DNA from: Lelliottia nimipressuralis
Lineage (GTDB): Bacteria > Pseudomonadota > Gammaproteobacteria > Enterobacterales > Enterobacteriaceae
DNA: 64,000 bases
Direction: 5' to 3'
Assembly: GCF_004115925.1 (NCBI RefSeq)
Contig: NZ_SDDX01000007.1
Coordinates: forward strand, 1-64,000
In this document: one piece after another, positions 20,372 to 28,182 of the stretch
Position numbering within the stretch: the first letter of the stretch is position 1
Layout: each line of letters opens with the position of its first letter
The notes under the pieces: generated by a model
What the model was told of the DNA's origin: nothing
Database searches by the model: none
What the model saw: the letters and a program-made list of their open reading frames with translations, nothing else
Made by a program: the position numbers and the translations under genes

Positions 20372-21382
20372 TTACACCCCTTTGCGATCCATCAGCAGCG
20401 CCAGATCGACCAGGCGGTTCGAGAAGCCCCACTCGTTGTCATACCAGGCGAGGATCTTCACCATATTGCCGCCAATGACCAGCGTAGAAAGCCCGTCGAT
20501 AATCGATGAGCGCGGATCGCCCTGATAATCACTTGATACTAACGGCTCGTCGCTGTAGCCCAGAATGCCCTGCAATGGCCCGGCAGAGGCCGCTTCACGA
20601 AACGCGGCGTTGACCTCATCCACCGTTACCTCCCGGCTCAGGGTAACCGTCAAGTCGACAATCGACACCACCGGCACCGGAACGCGCAGGGAATACCCGG
20701 TCAGACGTCCGTCCAGCTCAGGAATCACTTTCCCCAGCGCCTTCGCCGCGCCGCTGGAGTAGGGGACAATCGACAGGGCCGCCGCCCGCGCGCCGCGCAG
20801 ATCTTTCTCCGGCTGGTCGTGCAGTGCCTGGCTGTTGGTGTAGGCGTGAGTGGTGTTCATCAGGCCATGTTCGATGCCGAAGTGTTGATGCAGCACCTGC
20901 GCGGCGGGTGCCAGACCGTTCGTGGTGCAGCTGCCGTTGCTCACCACAAAGTGCTGAGCCGGATCGTACAGCCGATCGTTCACGCCCATCACCACGGTCA
21001 AATCGTCGTTTTTACCCGGGGCGGAGATGATGACGCGTTTTGCGCCGCCGCTCTCAATATGCACCGCCGCTTTCTCGCGGTCAGTGAAGAAGCCGGTCGC
21101 TTCAATCACCACGTCCACTTCAACGTTACGCCACGGAATAGCGGCCGGGTCGCGCTCGCTGAAGACCCTAATCAGTTTGCCATCCACCTGCAGATGATTA
21201 TCGGCAGCCTCAACGGATACCGGTAGCGTCCCTAACAGGGAATCGTATTTCAGCAGATGGGCGAGGGTCTTACTGTCCGTCAGATCGTTAATCGCCACGA
21301 TCTGAATCTCCGGGTTACCGAGGGCGGCGCGTAAGAAATTGCGACCGATTCTGCCGAAACCATTAATACCGACCTTAACCAT
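20372..21382 (-). CDS. Type I glyceraldehyde-3-phosphate dehydrogenase paralogue
   Basis: NAD-dependent GAPDH fold: Rossmann motif GxGRIGR near the N-terminus, Asp33 for NAD preference, catalytic Cys152 and His179 with the usual 27-residue spacing. The segment after the catalytic cysteine reads SCTTNG, so the almost universal second cysteine of CTTNC is Gly156. The start is the ATG at 21382, with AAGGAG 6 nt before, giving 336 residues. It is the last gene of a set of an ACS-type MFS transporter, a GlxA-type regulator and GAPDH, so it is unlikely to be the housekeeping gapA. It may be an inducible or inhibitor-tolerant isoenzyme. Confidence 0.85.
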   Translation of the reverse strand: MVKVGINGFGRIGRNFLRAALGNPEIQIVAINDLTDSKTLAHLLKYDSLLGTLPVSVEAADNHLQVDGKLIRVFSERDPAAIPWRNVEVDVVIEATGFFTDREKAAVHIESGGAKRVIISAPGKNDDLTVVMGVNDRLYDPAQHFVVSNGSCTTNGLAPAAQVLHQHFGIEHGLMNTTHAYTNSQALHDQPEKDLRGARAAALSIVPYSSGAAKALGKVIPELDGRLTGYSLRVPVPVVSIVDLTVTLSREVTVDEVNAAFREAASAGPLQGILGYSDEPLVSSDYQGDPRSSIIDGLSTLVIGGNMVKILAWYDNEWGFSNRLVDLALLMDRKGV

Positions 21383-21460
21383 GATGCACTCCTTAACTGT
21401 GGTGTCTGGAGTCACTGTAGGCTTCAGGTGAAATGGCGTAAATGACAAAAAAGGATCAGA

Positions 21461-22441
21461 TTACGCCATTTTGCGGCAGTGGAATCGTTGACGATACTCG
21501 CTGGGGGTAAGGTGGAGCTGTTTCTCAAACACCCGGCGCAGGTTGATGCTGCTGCCAAATCCGCTCTGCTCGGCGATGCGGTCCAGCGGCTCGCTTGTCT
21601 GCTCCAGCAGCTGACGGGCGGCGGCGAGACGGGCTTCCATCACGTAGCGTGCCGGAGAGGCGCCCGTTTCACGGGTAAAGACCCGGGTGAAATTGCGCGG
21701 GCTCATGGCCGCTTGCTCCGCCAGTTTTTCGACGCACAGATCGGCCGTGAGATTGTTAAGAATCCAGGTTTGCAATTCGCTGACCGGCCCGGCACTGGCG
21801 GATGAATTCAGGTTGTAGCGGCTGAACTGCAGCTGCCCGCCGGGACGGCGCAAATACATCACCAGATCCTGGGCCACGTCTCGCGCCAGGGTAAAACCGT
21901 AGTCCTCTTCAACCAGCGCCAGCGTGAGATCAAACCCGGAACTCACCCCGCCGGATGTCCAGATGGGACCATCCTGAATATAGAGCGGGCCGCCTACGAC
22001 GTTGATGGCAGGCCAGCTTTTTTGCATCGTCTCCAGCAGCCGCCAGTGGGTGGTCGCGCGACGTCCGTCCAGCAGGCCGCTTTGTGCCAGCAGCATCGCC
22101 CCGCCACAAATCGAGGCGATGCGCCGGGCATGGGGCGCGGCCAGATGCAGCCAGTCCACCACGGCGGTGCTCTCCAGCTCGTTCATCCCACGTCCGGTGA
22201 TGATAATGGTGTCGAGCGGCTCACGCGGATCCAGCTCCGGCAGACGATAGTCCGCCAGCAGGTTTAACCCGGACTGACCGTGGATCACCTGGTGTGGCTG
22301 GGTGGTGGCGATAATAATGCGATAGCGAGGCTGGGCGAGGCCTTCCGGATGGAGCTGGTTGGCCTGCATCAGAATGTCTGCGATACCGGCGGCTTCGAAC
22401 AACATGCCGCCGTCAGGGACGATAATCAGGATTTTCTTCAT
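21461..22441 (-). CDS. GlxA family regulator (DJ-1/PfpI domain plus AraC HTH)
   Basis: The N-terminal 180 residues form a DJ-1/PfpI-like domain with the elbow cysteine Cys112 (SICGGAMLLAQ), and the C-terminal 110 residues an AraC-type double HTH (LAEQAAMSPRNFTRVFTRETG, then GFGSSINLRRVFEKQL). This matches the GlxA family, whose DJ-1 half is a ligand sensor. The ATG at 22441 (MKKILIIVPDGG) is the family-like start; an in-frame TTG nine codons upstream (22468) cannot be ruled out because neither has a strong ribosome site. It lies between the MFS and GAPDH genes on the same strand and probably regulates them. Confidence 0.8.
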   Translation of the reverse strand: MKKILIIVPDGGMLFEAAGIADILMQANQLHPEGLAQPRYRIIIATTQPHQVIHGQSGLNLLADYRLPELDPREPLDTIIITGRGMNELESTAVVDWLHLAAPHARRIASICGGAMLLAQSGLLDGRRATTHWRLLETMQKSWPAINVVGGPLYIQDGPIWTSGGVSSGFDLTLALVEEDYGFTLARDVAQDLVMYLRRPGGQLQFSRYNLNSSASAGPVSELQTWILNNLTADLCVEKLAEQAAMSPRNFTRVFTRETGASPARYVMEARLAAARQLLEQTSEPLDRIAEQSGFGSSINLRRVFEKQLHLTPSEYRQRFHCRKMA

Positions 22442-22472
22442 GTCCTGAAAAGTATCTTTATTACACAATAAG

Positions 22473-23861
22473 TCAAGTCGAGAGTGGGGCGGCAGCGTTC
22501 TGCGGCTGGGTTTTGCTCATCGGGATAAGCGCAATGATCAGCGCGCCCAGCACCAGAAAACCGGCCACCATGAAGATCCCGGCGTTGAAGTTTCCGGTGA
22601 CGTCTTTCATCCAGCCCATCAGCAGCGGCCCGAGTGCCGCACCGGTCATCCCTGTGGCGTTAATCACCGCAATCCCGACGGCGCGAGCGCGCAGGGAGAT
22701 ATAGCGATCCGGCGTGGTCCAGAAGATCACCATCGCCGCGAACGCGCCTGCCGACGCCATCACAATCCCGGTGAACTGCAGCACCGCCTGCGTGCTGGAG
22801 GCAGTTAACATCCATCCCGCCGCGGCAAACAGATAGGGCAGCAGGGTGTGGATTTTACGCTCGTTCAGGCGATCGGAACGCTTACTCCACCAGACCATCG
22901 CCACAATGGTACACACCTGCGGAATGGCACTCAGCAACCCGATGGTGACATTGCTGCTGGTTTCGTTGAAGCTGCGCAGAATCAGCGGCGTCCAGACGCT
23001 CAGGGCGCTGAGGGTATTGGTGAGACAGAAATAGGCCACCGTGTAGAGAATAATGATGGGGGTAAACAGTTCGCGCGCCACGCTGCGCTGCGGCAACAGC
23101 GACGTGCTCGCGTCCAGCTGCGTTTTGCGGGCAGCGATCTTATCCGCTTCCAGCATCTCCGCGAGGCAGGCTTTGTCATCTTCCGTTAGCCATTTGGCCT
23201 TCGACGGGCTGTCATCCAGCCAGAACCAGACCACCAGACCCAACAGCACGGACGGGAAACCCTCCAGCAGGAACAGCCACTGCCAGCCTTTCAGATTCAG
23301 CAGGCCGTCCATGTTCAGGATATACCCGGAGGCCAGCGAACCGAGCGCCATGGTGACCGGCATCGCAATCATAAACAGCGCGTTAGCGCGCGCACGATAA
23401 TGGGCCGGGAACCAGTAGGTTAAATAGAGCAACAGGCCCGGCAAAAAGCCCGCTTCCGCAATCCCGACCAGCATACGCAGCACGTACAGGCTGTTCGGTC
23501 CGGTGGCGAACATGGTGGCGGTGGACGCGATCCCCCACACCACCATCAGCACCGCGATCCAGCGTCGCGCGCCGACGATACTCAGCATGATATTGCTGGG
23601 AATACCGCAAATGACATACATCACGTAGAACAGGGTGGTCGCGAGGCCAAACATGGTGCTGGTCAGACCCAGATCTTTGCCCATTGTCAGGCCGGCAAAG
23701 CCAATGTTGATGCGGTCGAGGTAGGAAAAAACAAACAAAATAAATAAAAACACAATCAGCCGACGGAACAGCTTTTTGATCACGGCCTGCTGGCGAGGGT
23801 CCAGAGCGTCGGGCGCAGACGACGGCGGGCGCGTCTGCTCCACAGAAGAACGTTCGTTCAT
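22473..23861 (-). CDS. MFS transporter, anion:cation symporter family
   Basis: Twelve-helix transporter of the ACS group (relatives import sugar acids, tartrate and aromatic acids). Characteristic features are the first-helix YLDRINIGFA motif and the long central loop. The start at 23861 (MNERSS) has GTGGAG 6-7 nt upstream, giving 462 residues. It begins the minus-strand set MFS-GlxA-GAPDH, with a 31-bp gap to the regulator, and is divergent from iacR, so it may share control with the auxin genes; the substrate is unknown. Confidence 0.82.
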   Translation of the reverse strand: MNERSSVEQTRPPSSAPDALDPRQQAVIKKLFRRLIVFLFILFVFSYLDRINIGFAGLTMGKDLGLTSTMFGLATTLFYVMYVICGIPSNIMLSIVGARRWIAVLMVVWGIASTATMFATGPNSLYVLRMLVGIAEAGFLPGLLLYLTYWFPAHYRARANALFMIAMPVTMALGSLASGYILNMDGLLNLKGWQWLFLLEGFPSVLLGLVVWFWLDDSPSKAKWLTEDDKACLAEMLEADKIAARKTQLDASTSLLPQRSVARELFTPIIILYTVAYFCLTNTLSALSVWTPLILRSFNETSSNVTIGLLSAIPQVCTIVAMVWWSKRSDRLNERKIHTLLPYLFAAAGWMLTASSTQAVLQFTGIVMASAGAFAAMVIFWTTPDRYISLRARAVGIAVINATGMTGAALGPLLMGWMKDVTGNFNAGIFMVAGFLVLGALIIALIPMSKTQPQNAAAPLST

Positions 23862-23907
23862 GAATAGCTCCACATTGCGATTATTAGAATTAGCGTACAG
23901 GTCGGCT

Positions 23908-24022
23908 AAACGTATAGAAAACAGCCACCGCAACCGTCAATGCAATGTGTAAAAAATGATACGTAATTGTTAATCAGTTAGCATTTTTGAATCATAATGC
24001 GATCGGGATCTCTTATACGTTT
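23908..24022. promoter_or_regulatory. Long-spaced inverted repeat AAACGTATA / TATACGTTT
   Basis: AAACGTATA at 23908-23916 and its exact inverse TATACGTTT at 24014-24022 lie in the gap between the ACS-type MFS gene and iacR. The first copy is 47 bp before the MFS start. They look like paired operator sites for a regulator acting on the MFS promoter, possibly the GlxA-type protein. Confidence 0.4.
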
Positions 24023-24042
24023 CAGCACCCGTTCAGATAGGC

Positions 24043-24071
24043 TTAGTCGCCGCAGATTCGCAGGGTATAAT
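24043..24071 (+). promoter_or_regulatory. iacR promoter
   Basis: TTAGTC (-35, 24043-24048), 17-bp spacer, perfect TATAAT (-10, 24066-24071), 36 bp before the iacR start. Confidence 0.7.
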
Positions 24072-24107
24072 CGTTCACTCTGACGCTTTTTTTTGGTAAG
24101 GAAACGC

Positions 24108-24581
24108 ATGACAACAATAAAAAATACCCCGGACGGCGCACCTGACGATCCCGCCTTTCATCGCGAAGAGTTTCCGTTCTACTGGATCGTGAATGTGTAT
24201 GCGCGCTACACGCAAATCATGGAAATTACACTGAAAAAAGCCCAGCTGGATGTCTCTCGCTTCCGGGTGCTGATGGTGACTCACCAGTACGGTAAGGCAA
24301 GTATTTCGCAGATTTCCGAGTACGCGATGGCGAAAATGCCCACGGTCACCAAAATCGTCGGACGGCTGCGCGATGACGGCCTGGTCACCACCGCGAGCAG
24401 CGAACAGGACGCGCGCGTCACGGAAGTGATGCTCACGGAGGCCGGTCGCAAAAAAGTGGAAGAAGCCTATGCATACACCAGCAAAGTGTTCGAAAAAGGC
24501 TTCAAGGGCATGACGGCCAGTCAGGTCGAAAAAATGAATCTCTCCCTGGCAAAGGTACTGGATAACCTCAACGAACTGTGA
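24108..24581 (+). CDS. iacR: MarR family repressor of indole-3-acetate catabolism
   Basis: Winged-helix MarR protein of 157 residues. The DNA-binding core runs from about residue 62 to 110 (KASISQISEYAMAKMPTVTKIVGRLRDDGLV) with the wing carrying the conserved Asp101-x-Arg103 pair. The start is the ATG at 24108 with TAAGGA 6-7 nt upstream. Its place directly ahead of the iacH-first auxin operon matches iacR of other bacteria, where auxin or an early intermediate relieves repression. Unlike many iac loci it is codirectional with, not divergent from, the operon. It is divergent from the ACS-type MFS gene. Confidence 0.85.
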   Translation: MTTIKNTPDGAPDDPAFHREEFPFYWIVNVYARYTQIMEITLKKAQLDVSRFRVLMVTHQYGKASISQISEYAMAKMPTVTKIVGRLRDDGLVTTASSEQDARVTEVMLTEAGRKKVEEAYAYTSKVFEKGFKGMTASQVEKMNLSLAKVLDNLNEL

Positions 24582-24914
24582 GGTCAAAATATCCGATGAC
24601 AAATTTGTGAACTCCGTAGTCTTTCTTTCTAACTCTCTGTAATTTCATCATTAATTTTCTTATGCCGCGCTGAATGCTCAGGGCGGTATCATTTTGCGAT
24701 TCCCGCCATTTTGTCTTATTTTTCATCACCCTGAATCAGTAACCTTATTGAATTGAAGGTCAATTAAATGTTGCGTAAGCGTGAAATTAACGTGAAAGAT
24801 TACTTGAATTTTCATCTAATTCTTCCATGATTGACCTAACGTTAGTCAGGACAAAAAGGCAGCACTGACTGCCCGCCTGAATATGATTCATTTTTTCTGG
24901 TTAAGGTATCAATC
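24582..24914 (+). promoter_or_regulatory. iacR-iacH intergenic region
   Basis: This 333-bp AT-rich stretch has no gene. Besides the promoter/operator listed separately it carries a 10-bp palindrome ACAAATTTGT at 24599-24608, 17 bp past the iacR stop, of unknown role. No T-run terminator is evident after iacR, so some readthrough into iacH is possible. Confidence 0.55.
24804..24848 (+). promoter_or_regulatory. iac operon promoter with overlapping palindromic operator
   Basis: TTGAAT (-35, 24804-24809), 16-bp spacer, CATGAT (-10, 24826-24831), followed at once by TGACCTAACGTTAGTCA (24832-24848), a palindrome around TAACGTTA with one extra C. It would cover the transcription start, the expected place for a MarR-type repressor such as IacR. 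The site begins 83 bp before iacH, leaving a leader of roughly 75 nt. Confidence 0.6.
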
Positions 24915-26039
24915 ATGAAGCCAGTTTATGAGAGCAATGGTTACGTTGAGCAATTTACCCTCGGTGAGGGCGACCTGCGATTTGCGGTCAAAGACACCCT
25001 GGATATTGCCGGGCACCCGACCCGTGCAGGCTGTCCGGCGCTGGAAAACGCACCGCTGGCCCGCCAGCACGCCAGCGTGGTTGCGACGCTACTGGAAAAC
25101 CACTGCCAGCTGACGGGCAAAACCACGCTGCATGAGCTGGCGTTTGGTGTCACCGGGATCAACCCCTGGAGCGGCACGCCCATGAACCCGCGCTATCCGG
25201 CGCTGATTCCGGGCGGTTCATCCAGCGGATCTGCCGCCGTTGTCGCCTCCGGTGAGGTCGATTTCTCCCTCGGCACCGACACCGGCGGCTCCGTCAGAAT
25301 GCCTGCCGCCTGCTGCGGCGTGCTGGGCTTCAAACCGGGCTACGGCGTGCTCAGCCGTCACGGGGTTATGCCTGCCCAAAGCTCGCTCGACTGTGTGGGC
25401 GTCTTTGCCCGCAATGCCACAGTGCTGCGCCAGGCGATGACCCGGCTTTCCGTCGCCGTGGGGGAACCGCTCAGCGAACTGCCGCCGATGGCCTTCATCT
25501 CTGCCGCGTTACCGGAAATCGATGACCGCATTCTCAAGGTACTTGCCGCATGCGGCGTACGCCCTGAGCAGGCCGGGTTGCCCGCCCTGAACGATGCGCA
25601 TCGCGCAGGTTTAACCCTCATCAGCCATGAAAACTGGCAGGCCTTCAGCCCGCTGCTGGCGAGCAACGCCGTCTCTGCGGATGTGGCCGCCCGTATTCGC
25701 GCCGGGGCAGATATCAGCGCCGACGCGCTGGCATCAGCTGAACAGGTGCGCAGTGAATTCACCGCTCAGGTCGACGCACTGCTGGCAAAAACACCGCTGC
25801 TGGCGCTGGCGACACTGCCTGAACTGCCTCCTACCCTTGAGGAGGCCGCCGATCCCCTGAGCGTGGTCAATCTCACACGCCTGGTCCGCCCGTTTAACCT
25901 CAGCGGCCATCCGGCCATTACCCTTGCGGTAGATGAACTGCATGGCCGCCCGGTATCGCTCCAGCTGGTAGCTGCCAAAGGCCACGACGGGCTGCTGGTG
26001 CAGGCCGCCGAGTGGCTCACCGGACGACGACAACCCTAA
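24915..26039 (+). CDS. iacH: Amidase-family protein IacH
   Basis: Amidase-signature enzyme of 374 residues assigned to auxin catabolism by its neighbours. The Ser-Ser-Lys triad is complete: Lys26 (AVKDTLD), cis-Ser102 (GGSSSG) and nucleophile Ser126 (DTGGSVR), with the family's 24-residue spacing between serines. In other iac clusters IacH acts on an oxidised indole intermediate or a conjugate; the precise step is not settled as far as I know. It is the promoter-proximal gene here, as in Acinetobacter and other Enterobacter iac operons. AAGG lies about 9 nt before the ATG. Confidence 0.88.
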   Translation: MKPVYESNGYVEQFTLGEGDLRFAVKDTLDIAGHPTRAGCPALENAPLARQHASVVATLLENHCQLTGKTTLHELAFGVTGINPWSGTPMNPRYPALIPGGSSSGSAAVVASGEVDFSLGTDTGGSVRMPAACCGVLGFKPGYGVLSRHGVMPAQSSLDCVGVFARNATVLRQAMTRLSVAVGEPLSELPPMAFISAALPEIDDRILKVLAACGVRPEQAGLPALNDAHRAGLTLISHENWQAFSPLLASNAVSADVAARIRAGADISADALASAEQVRSEFTAQVDALLAKTPLLALATLPELPPTLEEAADPLSVVNLTRLVRPFNLSGHPAITLAVDELHGRPVSLQLVAAKGHDGLLVQAAEWLTGRRQP

Positions 26040-26135
26040 ACATTCCGTTTTTCTTTGCCTGATGACTCAGTGAGTTCGACTCATTGCGGACGCGCTCGCC
26101 TCGCGCACACCGCACAACCCTTTTCGGAGGACGCT

Positions 26136-27263
26136 ATGTCTGCCATCCATGTTCGTGAGGAGCTTGTTCCGCTATTGAGTGATGTTGCGACTCGCAGCGG
26201 CGATTTTGAGCATCAACGTCATATCTCTGACGACATCATTACCCGCTTCAAACAGGTGGGCGTCTACCGCGCCCTGGTGCCAAAACAGTACGGCGGAGAC
26301 GAATGCTCCCCGGCGCAGTTTTGCGAGCTGATTGAGCAGATCTCCACCGCCGACGGCTCGGCAGGCTGGGTAGCCAGTTTCGGCATGAGCCCGTTTTATC
26401 TCGGCGCACTGCCGCCGGAAACCCTAAAGGAACTCTATCGCGACGGGCCGGATGTGGTCTTTGCGGGCGGGATTTTCCCGACGCAAAAAGCACGGCAGGC
26501 CGACGGCGGCTACCGCGTTAGCGGACGCTGGAGTTTTGCCAGCGGCAGCATGGGAGCCTCGGTACTCGGCGTCGGGATCTTGCCCGAGGGCGATCAGGCC
26601 CTGCCGCGCATGGCGGTTCTGCCACGGGCGAGCGTGCAGATCGATCCCGTCTGGGACACCGTCGGCCTTGCCGGAACCGGCAGCCACGATCTGGTGGTTA
26701 ACGATGCCTTTGTCCCGCAGGAGTGGACCTTCATTCGCGGCGGCGCGCTGAATTTCGACGGGCCGCTGTACCGTTACCCGGTGCTGTCACTGGCGACCCA
26801 AGTGCTCTCCGTGGTGGCACTCGGCGTGGCCCGCGCGGCGCTCAACGAAATCTACGCGATCGCCCATCGTCAACAGTCTGTCACCGGCGCACCGCGTCTG
26901 GCCGATCGCCAGCAGGCGCAGATGCAAATTGCCCGCTGCGAAGCCGAACTGCGCTCCGCCCGCGCCTGGTTCTATGAGGCCATCGACGACGTCTGGCAGT
27001 GCCTGCTGGCCGGAAACGAGGCGAGCTGCACGCAGATCAACGCCCTGCGACTCTCTTCCACTCACGTCACTCGCGTGGCTGCCGACGTGGCGCGTCAGGC
27101 GCTGGCGCTGAACGGCATGGGCGGCGTCACCATGACCAGCCCGCTGCAACGTTTTGTGCGCGACACCATGGTGATCACCCAGCACGCCTTTATGGGCGAT
27201 CTCTCGTACCTGAACGCCGGTACGGTCTTTTTCGGCGGAAAACCGCTGCCCGGTTATTTGTGA
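26136..27263 (+). CDS. iacA: Indole-3-acetate monooxygenase IacA
   Basis: Flavin-dependent oxygenase with an acyl-CoA dehydrogenase fold (group D, like HpaB/HsaA), 375 residues. It carries out the first oxidation of the indole ring of auxin using reduced flavin supplied by IacG. The central beta domain holds the typical SGRWSFASGS segment, and the C-terminal helical bundle is intact to the LPGYL end. The start is the ATG at 26136 with GGAGG 5 nt upstream; in-frame starts up to 27 codons earlier lie in the iacH-iacA gap and lack a ribosome site. Confidence 0.9.
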   Translation: MSAIHVREELVPLLSDVATRSGDFEHQRHISDDIITRFKQVGVYRALVPKQYGGDECSPAQFCELIEQISTADGSAGWVASFGMSPFYLGALPPETLKELYRDGPDVVFAGGIFPTQKARQADGGYRVSGRWSFASGSMGASVLGVGILPEGDQALPRMAVLPRASVQIDPVWDTVGLAGTGSHDLVVNDAFVPQEWTFIRGGALNFDGPLYRYPVLSLATQVLSVVALGVARAALNEIYAIAHRQQSVTGAPRLADRQQAQMQIARCEAELRSARAWFYEAIDDVWQCLLAGNEASCTQINALRLSSTHVTRVAADVARQALALNGMGGVTMTSPLQRFVRDTMVITQHAFMGDLSYLNAGTVFFGGKPLPGYL

Positions 27264-27285
27264 TTTTTAACGAAAGGAGCAACAG

Positions 27286-27645
27286 ATGAGCCAGTCAACA
27301 ACCTTACGCGTGCTGTTTTGCATCGGCGTAAACCAGAACTTTTTCGACGCTAGTCCGGCGGAAGCCAAACAGGTGTGGGGCGCATTCGGCGTGATGATGA
27401 AAGGGATCGAAGAGACCCAGGGCATCCGCGTCATCGGCAACATGGATGACGACCAGCTGATGGTCGGCCCGTCCACTATCGCCCCCTGGACCACCTATGT
27501 GCTGGCAGACGCGGAGAAACTGGAAAATGTGGCGGCGGTCTGCAACCTGTTCCGCACCACGCCGGTGGGTGAGAGCGGCAGCAAGCTGTGGAAGTACTGC
27601 AAAATCGAAGCCCGCGTGGGCCGTGAACTGATTATTCAGGGCTAA
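27286..27645 (+). CDS. iacB: IacB, small conserved protein of auxin catabolism
   Basis: A 119-residue soluble protein with no catalytic motif I can recognise. The sequence has a ferredoxin-like alternation of strands and helices. Its size and position between iacA and iacI match iacB of known clusters, where its role is not established. AAAGGAG lies about 7 nt before the ATG, and it ends 4 bp before iacI. Confidence 0.8.
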   Translation: MSQSTTLRVLFCIGVNQNFFDASPAEAKQVWGAFGVMMKGIEETQGIRVIGNMDDDQLMVGPSTIAPWTTYVLADAEKLENVAAVCNLFRTTPVGESGSKLWKYCKIEARVGRELIIQG

Positions 27646-27649
27646 GACC

Positions 27650-28180
27650 ATGAACGCACAGGATGCGCTGCGCTTACAGCAGCTCGAAGACAGCCAGGCG
27701 GCCCGCGTGTGTATCAGCGATTACATGCGCCTGTGCGACCAGCTTGACAGCCCTGAAACCGTGCAGGCGATTGGCGCGCTCTTTACCGCCGACGCCTGCT
27801 GGGAAGGGCTGGGCGAACCCTACGCTTCGCGGCTCGGTAAACATCAGGGCCGCGAAGCGATTATCACCCTGATGGCGAGCTACGTGCGACAACCCGCACA
27901 CTTCGCCATGAACGCGCACTTTCTCTGCTCGGAGGCGCTGAGCCACACGCCGGACGGCGAACTGCGCGGACGCTGGTTGATGCTGCAAACCTCGGCCTTT
28001 ACCGCCGGTGGCGCGCACCTGAACGCGGCGGAAATCTGCGTCACTTTTGCGCGCGACGCGAACGGCATGGCGATGCGCCACTTCACCACCCGCAACCTGT
28101 TCAGCCGACCGGTGGACCACTGGCATGCGGCGGATGCGTTACCTGTCCCTGAGAAAAATAACGACGTGCAGGAGAAATAG
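27650..28180 (+). CDS. iacI: IacI, SnoaL-like protein
   Basis: A 176-residue protein of the NTF2/SnoaL superfamily: an N-terminal helix (RVCISDYMRLCDQLD), LFTADACWEG and GREAIITLM segments, then a curved sheet. In iac clusters it is thought to help convert an early oxidised auxin intermediate; the exact reaction is unproven here. Only 4 bp separate it from iacB, with no strong ribosome site of its own, suggesting translational coupling. It ends 2 bp before iacC. Confidence 0.82.
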   Translation: MNAQDALRLQQLEDSQAARVCISDYMRLCDQLDSPETVQAIGALFTADACWEGLGEPYASRLGKHQGREAIITLMASYVRQPAHFAMNAHFLCSEALSHTPDGELRGRWLMLQTSAFTAGGAHLNAAEICVTFARDANGMAMRHFTTRNLFSRPVDHWHAADALPVPEKNNDVQEK

Positions 28181-28182
28181 AC

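Noticed and set aside
20372..23861. ArsJ-GAPDH arsenate resistance pair
   Set aside because: The transporter is of the ACS type with a YLDRINIGFA motif, not ArsJ-like, and no arsenic regulator is nearby.
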